Below, piece after piece: positions 46,201 through 56,059 of a stretch of DNA of 64,000 bases. The notes under the pieces were generated by a model that saw only the letters and a list, made by a program, of their open reading frames with translations, ran no database searches and was not told the origin of the DNA. The stretch is from Diabrotica undecimpunctata (taxonomy: Eukaryota; Arthropoda; Insecta; Coleoptera; Chrysomelidae). Positions within the stretch are counted from its first letter, which is position 1, and every line of letters starts with the position of its first letter. Location: assembly GCF_040954645.1 (NCBI RefSeq), contig NC_092805.1, forward strand, positions 14,216,741-14,280,740, read 5' to 3'. The translations under genes were made by a program, and so were the position numbers.

Positions 46201-46347
46201 TTTAGAATCCAGCAGCCCGCTGAAGTATTGGATTTTTATAATATAATTATTTGACAACCTTTTGTTGGCCAACCACCTAGAGCGGAGTTGAGCCGAAATA
46301 CATTGATTTCGTATGTTCCGTTTTAAATTCGTTCAATCTGTATTTAA
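43300..46347. mobile_element. ~3 kb element with ~700 bp inverted arms around a small gene
   Basis: The inner arms 43486-44200 and 45410-46084 are long inverted repeats with high identity. They share blocks such as gagatagagccgaaattttg, cagtaatatgacatttctct, ttgcccagagtaagatcttg, caaatgtaccacttgcctgc and aatcgtttgaaaatttttgg. The outer blocks cagattgaacgaatttaaaa at 43308 and 46312-46346 extend the match, with a gap in the left arm. No target duplication was identified. The spacer (44200-45400) holds the minus-strand gene at 44128-44785 and AT-rich sequence. Arms this long suggest a foldback-type DNA transposon. Confidence 0.85.
44128..44785 (-). CDS. small ORF carried between the long inverted arms, frameshifted
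   Basis: The minus strand reads MMRVSFRSVILDACAKCNKY, FQLGETDFDCNEVFETLETF and ICHLYGTGLTRTIPKRKVND. A one-base slip in an A-run near 44530 is followed by NFDASSLPPCQDELHQHLLR, AHYISNIWTNAHKKVPTEL, VEEHGWEFEDETYKFKWFSG and a long acidic tail. The LPPCxxELxxHxxRxxYxxxxW block recurs in many repetitive invertebrate proteins that I cannot assign. The last part runs into the left arm. It may be the C-terminal half of a transposase-like protein; function unknown. The slip makes this copy probably inactive. Confidence 0.65.
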
Positions 46348-46571
46348 TTTACGTTTTATATTCCTTTTTTATATATTATGTATTTTTGACTACTTATTGC
46401 TACAAACAATATTTGTACCTATTTGTTAAGTAGTTAAATAAATAAACTCTAAACTCCATACGTTTACCTCCAAGCCCTTCAAGATTCCAGGATCCCACTC
46501 TGATTTTTCTAACGTGTTTTGTTAATGATATTTTTGCTATACAGTTTAATGAAATCCGCTTAATTTTTCAG

Positions 46572-47102
46572 ATAGAGAAATTGAACACCACGTGGCACAT
46601 GCTGCGACAAAAATACACCGACTCTGCCTTCAACTTCGAAGCAAAACTCCGCCCAATGTTAAAGAATATGAACAGTTGCTCAAATCCTCAAGCACCAAAT
46701 ACAACAATACCGCACTTGTTACCCCTGATCCTTCTTTTAGAACGTAATTTAAACGATTTTTTAACAATCAACGACCAAAATCAATTAGTTCAAACTAGTT
46801 TAGGCTTTTGGGAATGGAACACGCAGGATTTCGGCATCGGAACGCTGCTCAACCACATGGACACGGCCAGGAAGTACCTCGAAATGTGCTCCGTATATCA
46901 AAGAAACGCCGAAATCGTGTTGGGAGAAGCCAGAACCGACGAACTCACAATCGACATCTTCCGGACGGAGTTCCAGTTGAAGTTTCTATGGGGTTCGCGG
47001 GGGGCTTTCGCCAACGCTAACGAGAGGCACACCAAGTTCGAGCAGGTGTTGACTGTAATGGCAGAGAAGTATTGTAACTTGAAAAGTGATAGTGAAGTGT
47101 AG
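46572..47102 (+). CDS. Bcar3: BCAR3/NSP-family adaptor, last coding exon
   Basis: The acceptor is aatttttcag. The exon starts in phase 0 with IEKLNTTWHMLRQKYTDSAF, directly continuing LCLPQ from the exon at 35720. It contains the rest of the Cdc25-homology domain: NPQAPNTTIPHLLPLILLLE, FGIGTLLNHMDTARKYLEMC, ELTIDIFRTEFQLKFLWGSR and KFEQVLTVMAEKYC. It ends SDSEV and TAG. This C-terminal half is the part that binds Cas scaffolds in vertebrate NSP proteins. Counting from 28746, the four exons add up to about 730 residues, near the length of vertebrate BCAR3. AATAAA signals follow at 47134 and 47315. Confidence 0.93.
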   Translation: MEKLNTTWHMLRQKYTDSAFNFEAKLRPMLKNMNSCSNPQAPNTTIPHLLPLILLLERNLNDFLTINDQNQLVQTSLGFWEWNTQDFGIGTLLNHMDTARKYLEMCSVYQRNAEIVLGEARTDELTIDIFRTEFQLKFLWGSRGAFANANERHTKFEQVLTVMAEKYCNLKSDSEV

Positions 47103-47565
47103 TATCAATGTGATCATTTAGTTGTAGGCATTTAATAAAAAACATGCGAAAGCGTTGAATGTTCTAAGCCATATGAGTCTCTTGTAAACACCAAGGCTGA
47201 TCTCGAGCGGTTCTCGAATTATGTGGTAATAATTTGATCATTTTATAAAAAAAAACTACTAACACGTTATAATTTTATATCCTTGTAGTGTATAAACGCT
47301 ATTGTGATATTAGCAATAAAATTATAATAGATTAATGCACCTTTTAATAATCAAATTTCATTTGTAAATCTAATTTCGTGGATAGGGAAAACTATCCATG
47401 TTTTATTAGGGTAATTAGAAATATAATAGAAAAAAGTTTTACACGAAGAAATCGAATATGCTCTTTTATAGCTCCATAATATAGCCCTTTCATTAGAGTA
47501 AAAACAATTTATACAGCTTATAGATTGTGGATTTCAAAAGAGCCGATTGGCCTCGTAGATTTTTT
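47103..47565 (+). other. BCAR3 3' UTR and flank
   Basis: AATAAA at 47134-47139 and 47315-47320 are plausible polyadenylation signals. Beyond that, AT-rich DNA up to the inverted-repeat structure. Confidence 0.5.
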
Positions 47566-48139
47566 ACCTGGTCAGACTCTAAAAAGATACAGTCCAGGGA
47601 CCAGGGCTGTTTCGTGGTCTATCAAAGTCCACGGAGTTTCAGAGTGTATTTCCGAAGTGACCGGAATTTGTTATAAACAATTTAATTTTTACAAAACACA
47701 AATTTTTATAGTTTTACAAAATGCAATTTGTTCTTTAAAAAGAAACCTACTAAATGTTGTTTGGTAAACATTTATTCAATAATTGTAACCGGAGATACAA
47801 AATAACTTTATAAAAATACTAGCTTTAAAACTAAACCTTAATTATAATCAAAATATTATTTGTAACAAAGTTATAGCAATTATAAACGGATATTATAAGA
47901 CGAAGAATTTTATGTATTATAAGTATGTCTAATTGTAGTTTTTAATGTTATAAAACCTAGTTATATGTACGTCGAACGCCTAGAACCGTATAACTAGAGA
48001 GAATAGTACTAGTCTATTTTAGCATCTGTTTCATTTAACTTATGTATAAGTCAGGCCATGTATTCTGTGGCATTACGAATAAAAGGCCCTTTTAGAAAAA
48101 GAAGAACTGTCAGCTATCACTAATGGTGATGTAAATGAA

Positions 48140-48295
48140 GGACTTCCGGTTTGAGAGTTTATGCAAAGAATATAGTAGAGTAGACGCATATAGAAGGACA
48201 GTTCAAATGGACGATATGGTTACGGTTATTATACTTCAAAACACTCCTTAAGAGAGCGATTGCATAAACTCAAACCGTGGCCGTCGGCTGAAAAC
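48140..48295. repeat. small imperfect palindrome, MITE-like
   Basis: cggtttgagagtttatgca at 48149-48167 pairs with tgcataaactcaaaccg at about 48262-48278, with looser pairing outward (atgaagg and ccttcat). Confidence 0.55.
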
Positions 48296-48539
48296 CTTCA
48301 TGAAAGATCAAGTTAGGTTAGGTTAGGAAGAGGAAAAGGAGTACGAACGGAGCTATTTATTTAACTTATGCATTCACGCTTAATCAAATTTCGATGCCAT
48401 TGATTTGCAAACTGCCTTTTTTTGGTTTTTCACAACAAAATCTTTATTTTTAATATATTAAATTGTTAAATTTTTATTTTAAAACTTGAAAGTATGAAAA
48501 AGTATGAAATTTACAATATTCAAAGTATTTGCTGTTCAA

Positions 48540-49020
48540 ATAGGTAAAAGAAATAAAATAAGACTTACTCACAATCAATTTAATTTTACTACCAAAACGA
48601 CTGGTTTCGATTTCTACACTTTGCAAAGCATCTTCAGGTCAAACGGTACAAAGCAAATTAAATGATGCCGGTACAAGAATTATTAGTTAGTGATTCGGGA
48701 AACATAGTTCAAACTATCCTGTATTGCTGATGGTGGATGATCTTCGGTTAATATTGTAACTGTCTGGCAATTAGCGGGGAAGTTTCTTGAGGGGAGAGAT
48801 GTTAACAAATTAAATAGGAATAAGGTATATGTGATTGTTTGTTAAATGAAAGTGATGTTTTATATCATTTAAATTATTAAAAGTTATTTATATTTATTCA
48901 AGAGATATATTTTAGAAATGTGTGTTAATTTATTGAAGTTTTTACAATAAAAGGACAGTTGTATGACAGTTGAATGAAATTCGATGTACAATTTTGTGGG
49001 TGTGCAATTTCTTTAACTTG
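48540..49020 (-). repeat. dispersed repeat with hammerhead-like motif, copy 1
   Basis: The sequence from ttactcacaatcaatttaat through caaagcatcttcaggtc to gtgggtgtgcaatttc matches 54107-54793 over most of its length, with indels. On the minus strand 48590-48645 reads CTGAAGA, a hairpin, then GAAACCAGTC, resembling a hammerhead core. The + strand signature (ggtttcgatttctac then gcatcttcaggtc) occurs in many arthropod repeats. Confidence 0.75.
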
Positions 49021-49254
49021 TAATTATCAAATTTTTGATAAAGTGCATTTGATTTCTATTTTGGCAGAAAATTGTAATGTCAGATATGTTAAAATTATTA
49101 AAACTAAAACAATTAAGGACAATTAGGGACAAACAGAACACAATTAAAAGGACAAAACAGACATTAAATTTTAAAAGGGGGACTTATGGGCACTACATCA
49201 CGTTGTAGGAGAGGAACTGGTAAAATTGAGTTTTTTTTTTTGTCTACTAGTGAC

Positions 49255-49440
49255 TAGTAGACACTAATGGATCCAAAGTTTGCTCGGAATCCAGCTTGTT
49301 CTCTACTTTGATATAGGTCTAATTTCTTGTCTAATCTTGTGGTGATTACTCTCGTGAAAAGTTTATAAAGATGGTTTAACAGACTGATTGCTCGGTAATT
49401 TTCCAGATCAGTTTTTTCTCCTTTTTTGTGCAAAAAAAAA
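49255..49440 (-). pseudogene. RTE-like LINE scrap
   Basis: The minus strand reads KTDLENYRAISLLNHLYKLF, TRVITTRLDKKLDLYQSREQ and AGFRANFGS, almost the same as the element at 38282 (YKLFTRVITNRLGSKLDFYQ). Confidence 0.85.
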
Positions 49441-50329
49441 CATTTTTTTTACACAAAAAATGTTTATGTACTATTATGTAAAATATAAATAAATACAGTA
49501 TTTAGTTAAGCCATCTTCTTATTGTATTTAACAGATCCCCCACTCTTAATTTATTATGTATTTTGTTACTTATTTCCTATCTTTGATTGTGCATTAATAT
49601 TTATATTGATATAAGTACTTATTTCAATGTTTTAACCATTTTACTGCTGAGACTAGTCTCTTCTTGAAGTTCTTCTTCGTTGACCTCGTTATAAATATTT
49701 TTACAAGTTTTTTTTTTTAATTTTCAATCAGAAATACAGGAGACTCCCAGTGACAGAGATTTTTTCAAGCACGTTCTATCAGTGCAAATAGGGGGCAAGT
49801 CTTCGAGAGGTGGTAAGAACACATATAATTTTTTGGGCATTAATAAATTAATTAACTTCTGACGAAATAAATTGTAATCGTGAAAAACACTGTCTTTTCG
49901 AATTCTTGCCGAATTTCTAATTTTTTTTTTGTCCATTTTCTGTACTGCTTAATTTAAGATTAAGTTTCTTTTCGATAAATAATGCACAAATTTAAATTCT
50001 AGATTTATGTTCTTGACATATTATAAGTAGAATGGTGGCCACTAGGGCGCATTTTGATCTCCGCAGCTTGAACCGTAAGCGCATCCTCTTCGCGCATGTA
50101 ATTATTTTATTCTACTTCGCGCATAACTGTCGTTTATATGGTTCTGGGCCTTCTGCACGGATCGGCACGCGCTGTAAAACTGCTTTATGGCATTAAAAAA
50201 TATATTTAGACGTACTTATAATACATAAAAATTTTCGTCTGGGATCGTACAATATAACTATGTAACTTGCTTTGCTAAAATCTAAAGTTTTAGTAGCTAA
50301 CAGAACTTATAAACAAATTATATGCCTTT
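49441..50329. other. unassigned DNA inside the inverted-repeat structure
   Basis: A 70-codon minus-strand open frame (49724-49936) is not recognised and not called. A short GC-richer patch lies at 50035-50195. Confidence 0.35.
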
Positions 50330-50608
50330 TTTAATAAAAATATCCGTTTATAATTGTTATAACTTTGTTATAAATAATATTTCAATTCTAATAAAGGTTT
50401 AGTTTTAAAGCTGGTAGTTTTTCCTTAATTTGAGCTGTTACAAAGTTATTTTACTCAAAATGCAGCCGAGTTAGAAGTGAAAAATCACCTAAATCCCGGA
50501 ATTTAGCAATCTCCGCTTATAATTGTTGAATCAAGGTTTAATAAACATCATTTTGTAGGTTTTTTTTGAAAAGAAACAAATTGCGTTATGTAAACATGAT
50601 TAATATTA

Positions 50609-50731
50609 ATTTGAGGAAGTGGTTCGGGCTCACATCGGTCGAACTATTCAGAAGCGCCGCAAACAAGATCAGAATTGCCATGTTAATAGCCAACGTTCGC
50701 AACGGACAGGGCACTTGAAGAAGAAGAAGAA
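50609..50731 (+). mobile_element. 123 bp LINE 3' fragment with 11 bp target duplication
   Basis: GATTAATATTA at 50598-50608 recurs at 50732-50742. Between them is LRKWFGLTSVELFRSAANKI and RIAMLIANVRNGQGT, then stop and GAAGAAGAAGAA. It interrupts the right arm of the 47.57-50.9 kb inverted repeat. Confidence 0.88.
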
Positions 50732-50895
50732 GATTAATATTATTTTTGTTAGCTTACGAATTACAATCATTTGAACAATTAAATTGTTTGTAACAAATTC
50801 TCGTCACATCCGACGCAAATCAAGTGTGATATTCGAATAAGAATACACTCTGAAACTCCGTGGACTTTGATCGACCACGAAACAGAACTGCCCCT

Positions 50896-52610
50896 AGACT
50901 AGAATTATTGTTAGACGTTATCGCCCTTAAATAAATCTTGTCATCAAACTGTTTCCCATCATTGTCAGGACGCCAAAATGTATTTGTTCGCTGGATTATA
51001 TTAGACTAATTAATTAATGTAATCTACGAACAAACGTTTTTGAATTTAGCTTTTATATTTGTGACACCTTCAGATTCCTTGAGATCAGCCGACAAACATT
51101 TTTGCATATATACAAAAATCAAATTTTAGATACAAATATTTGTACAGACGCTAACGCAATCGAACAGACGAAATACACCTATTTATACAAATTTGAGCAA
51201 AATGATGAGGCTGTTAAACATTGCTCAATATTTTAGACACGAAATCATCGCAGCGGAGTTATTAAACCTCGTTCTTTCATTGTACACAGGTATATCATAA
51301 TGGATTAATAACTCCGCTAGTGCTAATTTTAAATATCAAACAGATTGTATGGAATTCTTTTTATATAACGCTTGTAAAATTTAAGGGGCACCTATTTACA
51401 TCTAAATGGTAAAACTTTTTATTAAATCATATTATCAATTATTTCAAATATCGTAAATAAAGCACAAAACACATAATGTATACTTTAAAAAAAATGTTCA
51501 TTATTTTATCCATATATCTAGGTTCTTGTTAGAATAATCTCTTTTTAAAGTAAATTTATACCAGCTAGTCTAGTCGTATAACGTTAATGCATACCAAGTA
51601 GCATAAAAAACAATTGTATAAAAAACTAACGATTTTTTCTTGAAAAAAATGTACGAATTGACAAAACATTACAAATAAAAATCTCAAGGTTTAAAAACAC
51701 TATTTTAAAATTTTACTTATCAATCTTTAAAAAAAGTTTTTGGTGATTGGTGAAATAATTAACTATTCACATTATTAAATTTGGATAGAAAGGGCTGAAC
51801 CGTCCAATTATACCATGATCCAGGCAACAAGAGGAAGAAATTCTAAGAACTACATTACATACTAGTTAATTATGGAAGATGGTACTAACATGGGGTCAAA
51901 CATTGTAGAAAATTGTGCCAATGTAACAAAATTAAATGTATCGAGAGCAGTGCCGGTATGGCCGTGGTAAAAACTTGGATTTAAACCAGTTCCTTTTGCA
52001 TTTTGATTTGAAATTATTTTATGCTGTTTAAATCTGACAATAACCCTTTGGTTAGTTTGTACTATGTATTTTTAGCTAAAAGTTCCGCAAAAGATACTAT
52101 AAATGTCTGTAGTATGGTGATATGGCTACTTTTTTATTTTTTTTTATTTATTGACATAGTTCTATTTTCAATTTTGGATGATACTATTTCAATTAATTTT
52201 TAACGTTTCCGAAAAGTAATTGTGTTCGAATTTTTCAACACAGTGCGAAGTTTTGGATATAACCTCATCAATCGTAACAAAACGGCGTCCTTCGAGCTAG
52301 TTTTAAAATTTGGGAACAGGAATTAGTCACGCGAGGATCAATGTGGCGAGTACGATGTATGAAAGATCAATTAATATCCAATCGGAATCATCTTTCAAGC
52401 GCAATAGCCGATTTGTAAGAGGTGTCGTCTTTTGTCCACACTCTGTCCACACTCACCTCGTTGATCACGCTATTAGTGCGACAAGCTGAATAATAATACC
52501 TGATTATTTAAAACCTACTCCAGTGTCTAAGATATGCCATATAATAGGAATTGTCCCTCTCAACATAAAAAGAAGCGTGGATTCCAAAATTGAAAAAAAA
52601 ATAAACAAAG
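50896..52610. other. AT-rich intergenic DNA
   Basis: No gene, RNA or repeat boundary that I can support. Confidence 0.35.
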
Positions 52611-52614
52611 ACTA

Positions 52615-52860
52615 AAAGTAAAGTAAAACTAAAGAAGAACTGACTGCAAATCGGTATACCTTACACCGTACGAAGCGCCGTAATAAGTTCAGAACCTGTA
52701 CTTCACGATGTAAGTTAAATTTAAAGCAGTAGGGGTATTCAGGAGGTGACAGATGCGACTGTGGCCATGAGCACCTTTTGGGTTGTACGCAGTCGAGACA
52801 CGAATGCACTCTACTTGACTTAATGCCAGTCAAGTAAAAGGCCAACCAAGGGGCGTAGTA
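52615..52860 (+). pseudogene. possible LINE C-terminal scrap
   Basis: The plus strand, with one stop, reads GYSGGDRCDCGHEHLLGCTQ, a cysteine-histidine pattern found near the end of some LINE reverse-transcriptase proteins, then CTLLDLMPVK and KANQGA. Short and weak. Confidence 0.4.
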
Positions 52861-53730
52861 TTAGCGGTAAAGGATTTAAATAAGTGATCCGAACACGAAA
52901 AGTAAATTAACTCTATTACATCCTAAATTATTTTTGTAACTTTCTCAACAAAAACTAACCATATAACGTTATTAATGAAAGTTAATGAATTTTATTTTAA
53001 ACATTAAAATAAAAGTTTAGATGTAAATTGGCAAGCCCCTGATTATTTCAAGCACTGTATCATAATGTTTATTTATTTTATTAATTTTAACCACTTTCCA
53101 AACAATTTGCTTGTGCGACGTTTAATTTTTACATATCAAAATTACTTGTTTGAACAATTCGAGAAAACAACCAATGTACACCTCCAAAAACAAACCAAAT
53201 CGCTTTTGGTTTTGATTTATACGAGAAGAAATGTAAATTTACGCTTCAGATAGTTTTATTATGTAGGTATTTTAGACTTTTTATAAAAGGTGCTCATTTA
53301 TTATAATGTAAGGAACATTTGGTCTAATAATGTAAATCAAAGTAAAGGAATTTTTATTACATTTAATCGTTTCATAAATGACAATACAAGGAAGACTGTA
53401 CGATATGTCACATGTTATTGCAAATACGAATTGTTTTTGTATCATTTACAGGATGTTTTATATCTGTACGATTTTAGTTATAATTAAATACATCTGCAAT
53501 GATTTCAAATAGAAGAAAGCGGTTTTATATATTGTCCATTCAGCACATCCGTTCAATAATCAAATCATGATGATAAAACTGATTTTTTGTCTTGAAGTAT
53601 TTATTTTGTCTTGAAATAATATAAACACAATTTATAACGAAAAAGAAGTGTTGGAAAAGTACTATCTCAGAAACACACTGCCAATGAGATGGCATATATG
53701 TAAAGTGTTGCTCATCTTAAATCATATTTT
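52861..53730. other. AT-rich intergenic DNA
   Basis: Nothing supported. Confidence 0.35.
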
Positions 53731-53734
53731 ATAT

Positions 53735-53860
53735 AATAAGGTAAACAATATATTGTAGTTTTTAAAATAAGTTTAATTGAAACCATTGACTAAAATTTGT
53801 ATACAGGGTGAACTACAAAACAAAATTACGATTTTCTCAATTTTTTTAAATGGATTACCC
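53735..53860 (+). repeat. inverted repeat arm, partner of 55160-55290
   Basis: gtaaacaatatattgtagtt, tatacagggtgaactacaaa and acaaaattacgattttctca recur inverted at 55160-55290. Between the arms lie a hammerhead-like repeat and a LINE insertion. Confidence 0.8.
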
Positions 53861-54106
53861 TGTATTTTATTTTTTATAAATATTGTTTTTATGATACTCT
53901 TTCATTTTTATATAGCATTCCCTCTACCTAAACTCATTATTTTCCAAAATATTTTTAGTTTTCTTTCATTTTCGGGAATACGAGTGATAATATAACAAAA
54001 TTATTTTTATTCAATAAATAACTAACAAAAAATATCAACCATAATAATATGTAATGAATGTAACAATTAATGTGATATTAAGGAAATAAGTCTAAAGTAA
54101 ATGGTA

Positions 54107-54793
54107 AAAGAAATAATAAATTAGACTTACTCACAATCAATTTAATTTAACTAATCAGACGACCGGTTTCGCTTTCTACAATATGCAAAGCATCTTCAGG
54201 TCACGATACAAAGTTAAATAAATGCTGAAAATAATAAACCCATATTAGGGTGTTGTCTAATAAAGATAAAACAAAGATAGGTGATATAAATTATATAAAT
54301 TACAGTAATTATGCCAATATTACATGTCTGTGGTTTTTCAAAATGAATAAAATGTTTAAGCAGACAAGGTAAGACCCACAAATTGGTAAATTAGTCTAAT
54401 AAACTGTAATGAATTAATAAATAAACAAATAAATAAAACATTACTTACATGCCGGTACTCTATTAATTGATGGTTGAAAGAACATGGTTCAAACTATCTT
54501 GTATTGTTGATTGGAGAATTCAAGTCAACTATTGTAATTGTTTAACAGTAAACGGGGAAGTTCTTGAGGAGACAGATTTTATCCAATGAAGTAGAGATAG
54601 GTAAATGTAATTGTTTGTTTGATGAAAGTAATGTTCTATACCATTAAGTTCTTTAAAGTTATTTATATTTATTCTGGAGATATATTTATGAAATGTGTGT
54701 TATTTATTGAGATTTTTATTTTTGTTTTGGAAGGTGACAGTTGTGAGACAATGAATAAGAATAGATGTATAAATTGTGTGGGTGTGCAATTAT
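54107..54793 (-). repeat. dispersed repeat with hammerhead-like motif, copy 2
   Basis: Matches 48540-49020. On the minus strand 54155-54205 reads CTGAAGA, then TGCTTTGCATATTGTAGAAA and GC (stem GCTTT with AAAGC), then GAAACCGGTC. That is the order of hammerhead elements with one extra base before stem II. ACCGGT is a palindrome that could form stem III alone or between two molecules. The repeat is interrupted at its right end by a LINE. Confidence 0.75.
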
Positions 54794-55133
54794 TGGACGT
54801 TGAAAATATCTTCCATTAACAAGTTGGAAGCCTTCGAAATGTGGACCTTGCGAAGAATGTTCCGCATACCATGGACAGATAGGGTGAGAAACGAGGAAGT
54901 CCTAAGAAGAGCAAATACTGAGAGAGAATTGCTCAGCTTGATCAAGGCACGAAAGATTGGATACCTGGGCCACATCCTGAGAGGGGAAAAATACGCAATC
55001 CCTCAACTAATTATCCAAGAACTGGACAGGCGTAACTAACACTGGCGAACTTTTGCATGCCGCAAAAGACAGACGTCTGACCTTAAGATAATTCGCCAAC
55101 GCACTATAGGTGCACGGCACCATAAGAAGAAGA
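54794..55133 (+). mobile_element. 5'-truncated LINE with 8 bp target duplication
   Basis: GCAATTAT at 54786-54793 recurs at 55134-55141. The insert reads WTLKISSINKLEAFEMWTLR, RMFRIPWTDRVRNEEVLRRA and KIGYLGHILRGEKYAIPQLI, a frame change, and an AAGAAGAAG tail. It interrupts the repeat of 54107; without it the repeat matches the copy at 48.5-49.0 kb (gtgtgcaatt...ttgtaactttatcaaag). Confidence 0.82.
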
Positions 55134-55159
55134 GCAATTATAGCAGCTTGTAACTTTAT

Positions 55160-55290
55160 CAAAGAAAACATTGAGAAAACCGTAATTTTGTTTTGTAGTT
55201 CTCCCTGTATACAGTTTTTTGTCAATGATTTCGATTAAACTTAATTTAAAAACTACAATATATTGTTTACTTTATTATATGGTCATATCT
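55160..55290 (-). repeat. inverted repeat arm, partner of 53735-53860
   Basis: Inverse of 53735-53860, with about 20 differences over 120 bp. Confidence 0.8.
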
Positions 55291-55439
55291 TGTTAAATAC
55301 TCTGTATAGTACTGCAAAATCCAATACTATAAGCACAAGAATTGAGAAAAATACAAATTTGAAAAAATATATAGGGTGTTCGATTTAAAAAATTGTATAT
55401 TCGCTATGCCACGTAGTTATTAATTACCCTGTAGAATTC

Positions 55440-56056
55440 GAAGGACCATAAATACAATTAAATCAAGAAAATTGGAATATCTCGGACATAATACACGTGG
55501 AGAGAAATACACCTTGCTCCAACTGATTATGCAAGGAAAGATCCAAGGAAAGACAAACATAGGGAGGCGTAGAATGTCATGGCTGCGCAACCTGAGAGAG
55601 TGGTACAGATGTACATCAAATGAACTTTTCAGAGCAGCCGTCTCAAAAGTCCGAATAGCTATGATGATTGCCGACTTCTGCCGCGAAGATGGCACTTAAA
55701 GAAGAAGATTTCCACATATTTTCCAATTATGGAGAATATCATTTCATACAAAGGTCCATAAATACAATTAAATCAAGAAAATTGGAATATCTCGGACATA
55801 ATACACGTGGAGAGAAATACACCTTGCTCTAACTGATTATGCAGGGAAAGATCCAAGGAAAGACAAACATGGGAGGCGTAGAATGTCATGGCTGCGCAAC
55901 CTGAGATAATGGTACTGATGTACATCAAATGAACTTTTCAGAGCAGCCGTCTCAAAAGTCCGAATCGCTATGATGATTGCCGACCTCCGCCGCGGAGATG
56001 GCACTTGAAGAAGATTTCCACATATTTTCCAATTATGGAGAATATCATTTCATACA
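55440..56056 (+). repeat. tandem duplication (311 bp period) of a LINE 3' end
   Basis: Unit 1 (55445-55755) and unit 2 (55756-56056) are about 95% alike. Each contains SRKLEYLGHNTRGEKYTLL, the MSWLRNLREWYRCTSNELFR-type C-terminus, the GAAGAAGA tail and the flank tttccacatattttccaatt. Unit 1 is open over 75 codons (55472-55699); unit 2 has stops. Because the 3' flank is included, the copy arose by DNA duplication after insertion. Confidence 0.92.
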
Positions 56057-56059
56057 TTA

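Larger units (their letters stand above)
47570..50895. repeat. large inverted-repeat structure, 3.3 kb
   Basis: The left arm (about 47570-47905) contains ctgtttcgtggtctatcaaa, gtccacggagtttcagagtg, aatttgttataaacaattta and aacaaagttatagcaattat. The right arm (about 50330-50895) has the same blocks inverted, split by a LINE fragment at 50609-50731. The 2.4 kb between arms holds a small palindrome, a hammerhead-like repeat and a LINE scrap. It could be a foldback transposon that collected insertions, or two opposite copies of one repeat. Confidence 0.7.

Noticed and set aside
48305..48330. Short TTAGG-like run (aggttaggttagg)
   Set aside because: Only about three units, far too few for an insect telomeric array or interstitial telomere; probably chance.
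49724..49936. 70-codon minus-strand open frame with basic start and Pro-rich end
   Set aside because: No family resemblance and no supporting context; lies inside repeat-derived sequence.
52021..53995. Several hydrophobic 60-72 codon frames
   Set aside because: Phe/Ile/Leu-rich frames are expected from T-rich DNA; no start context or homology.
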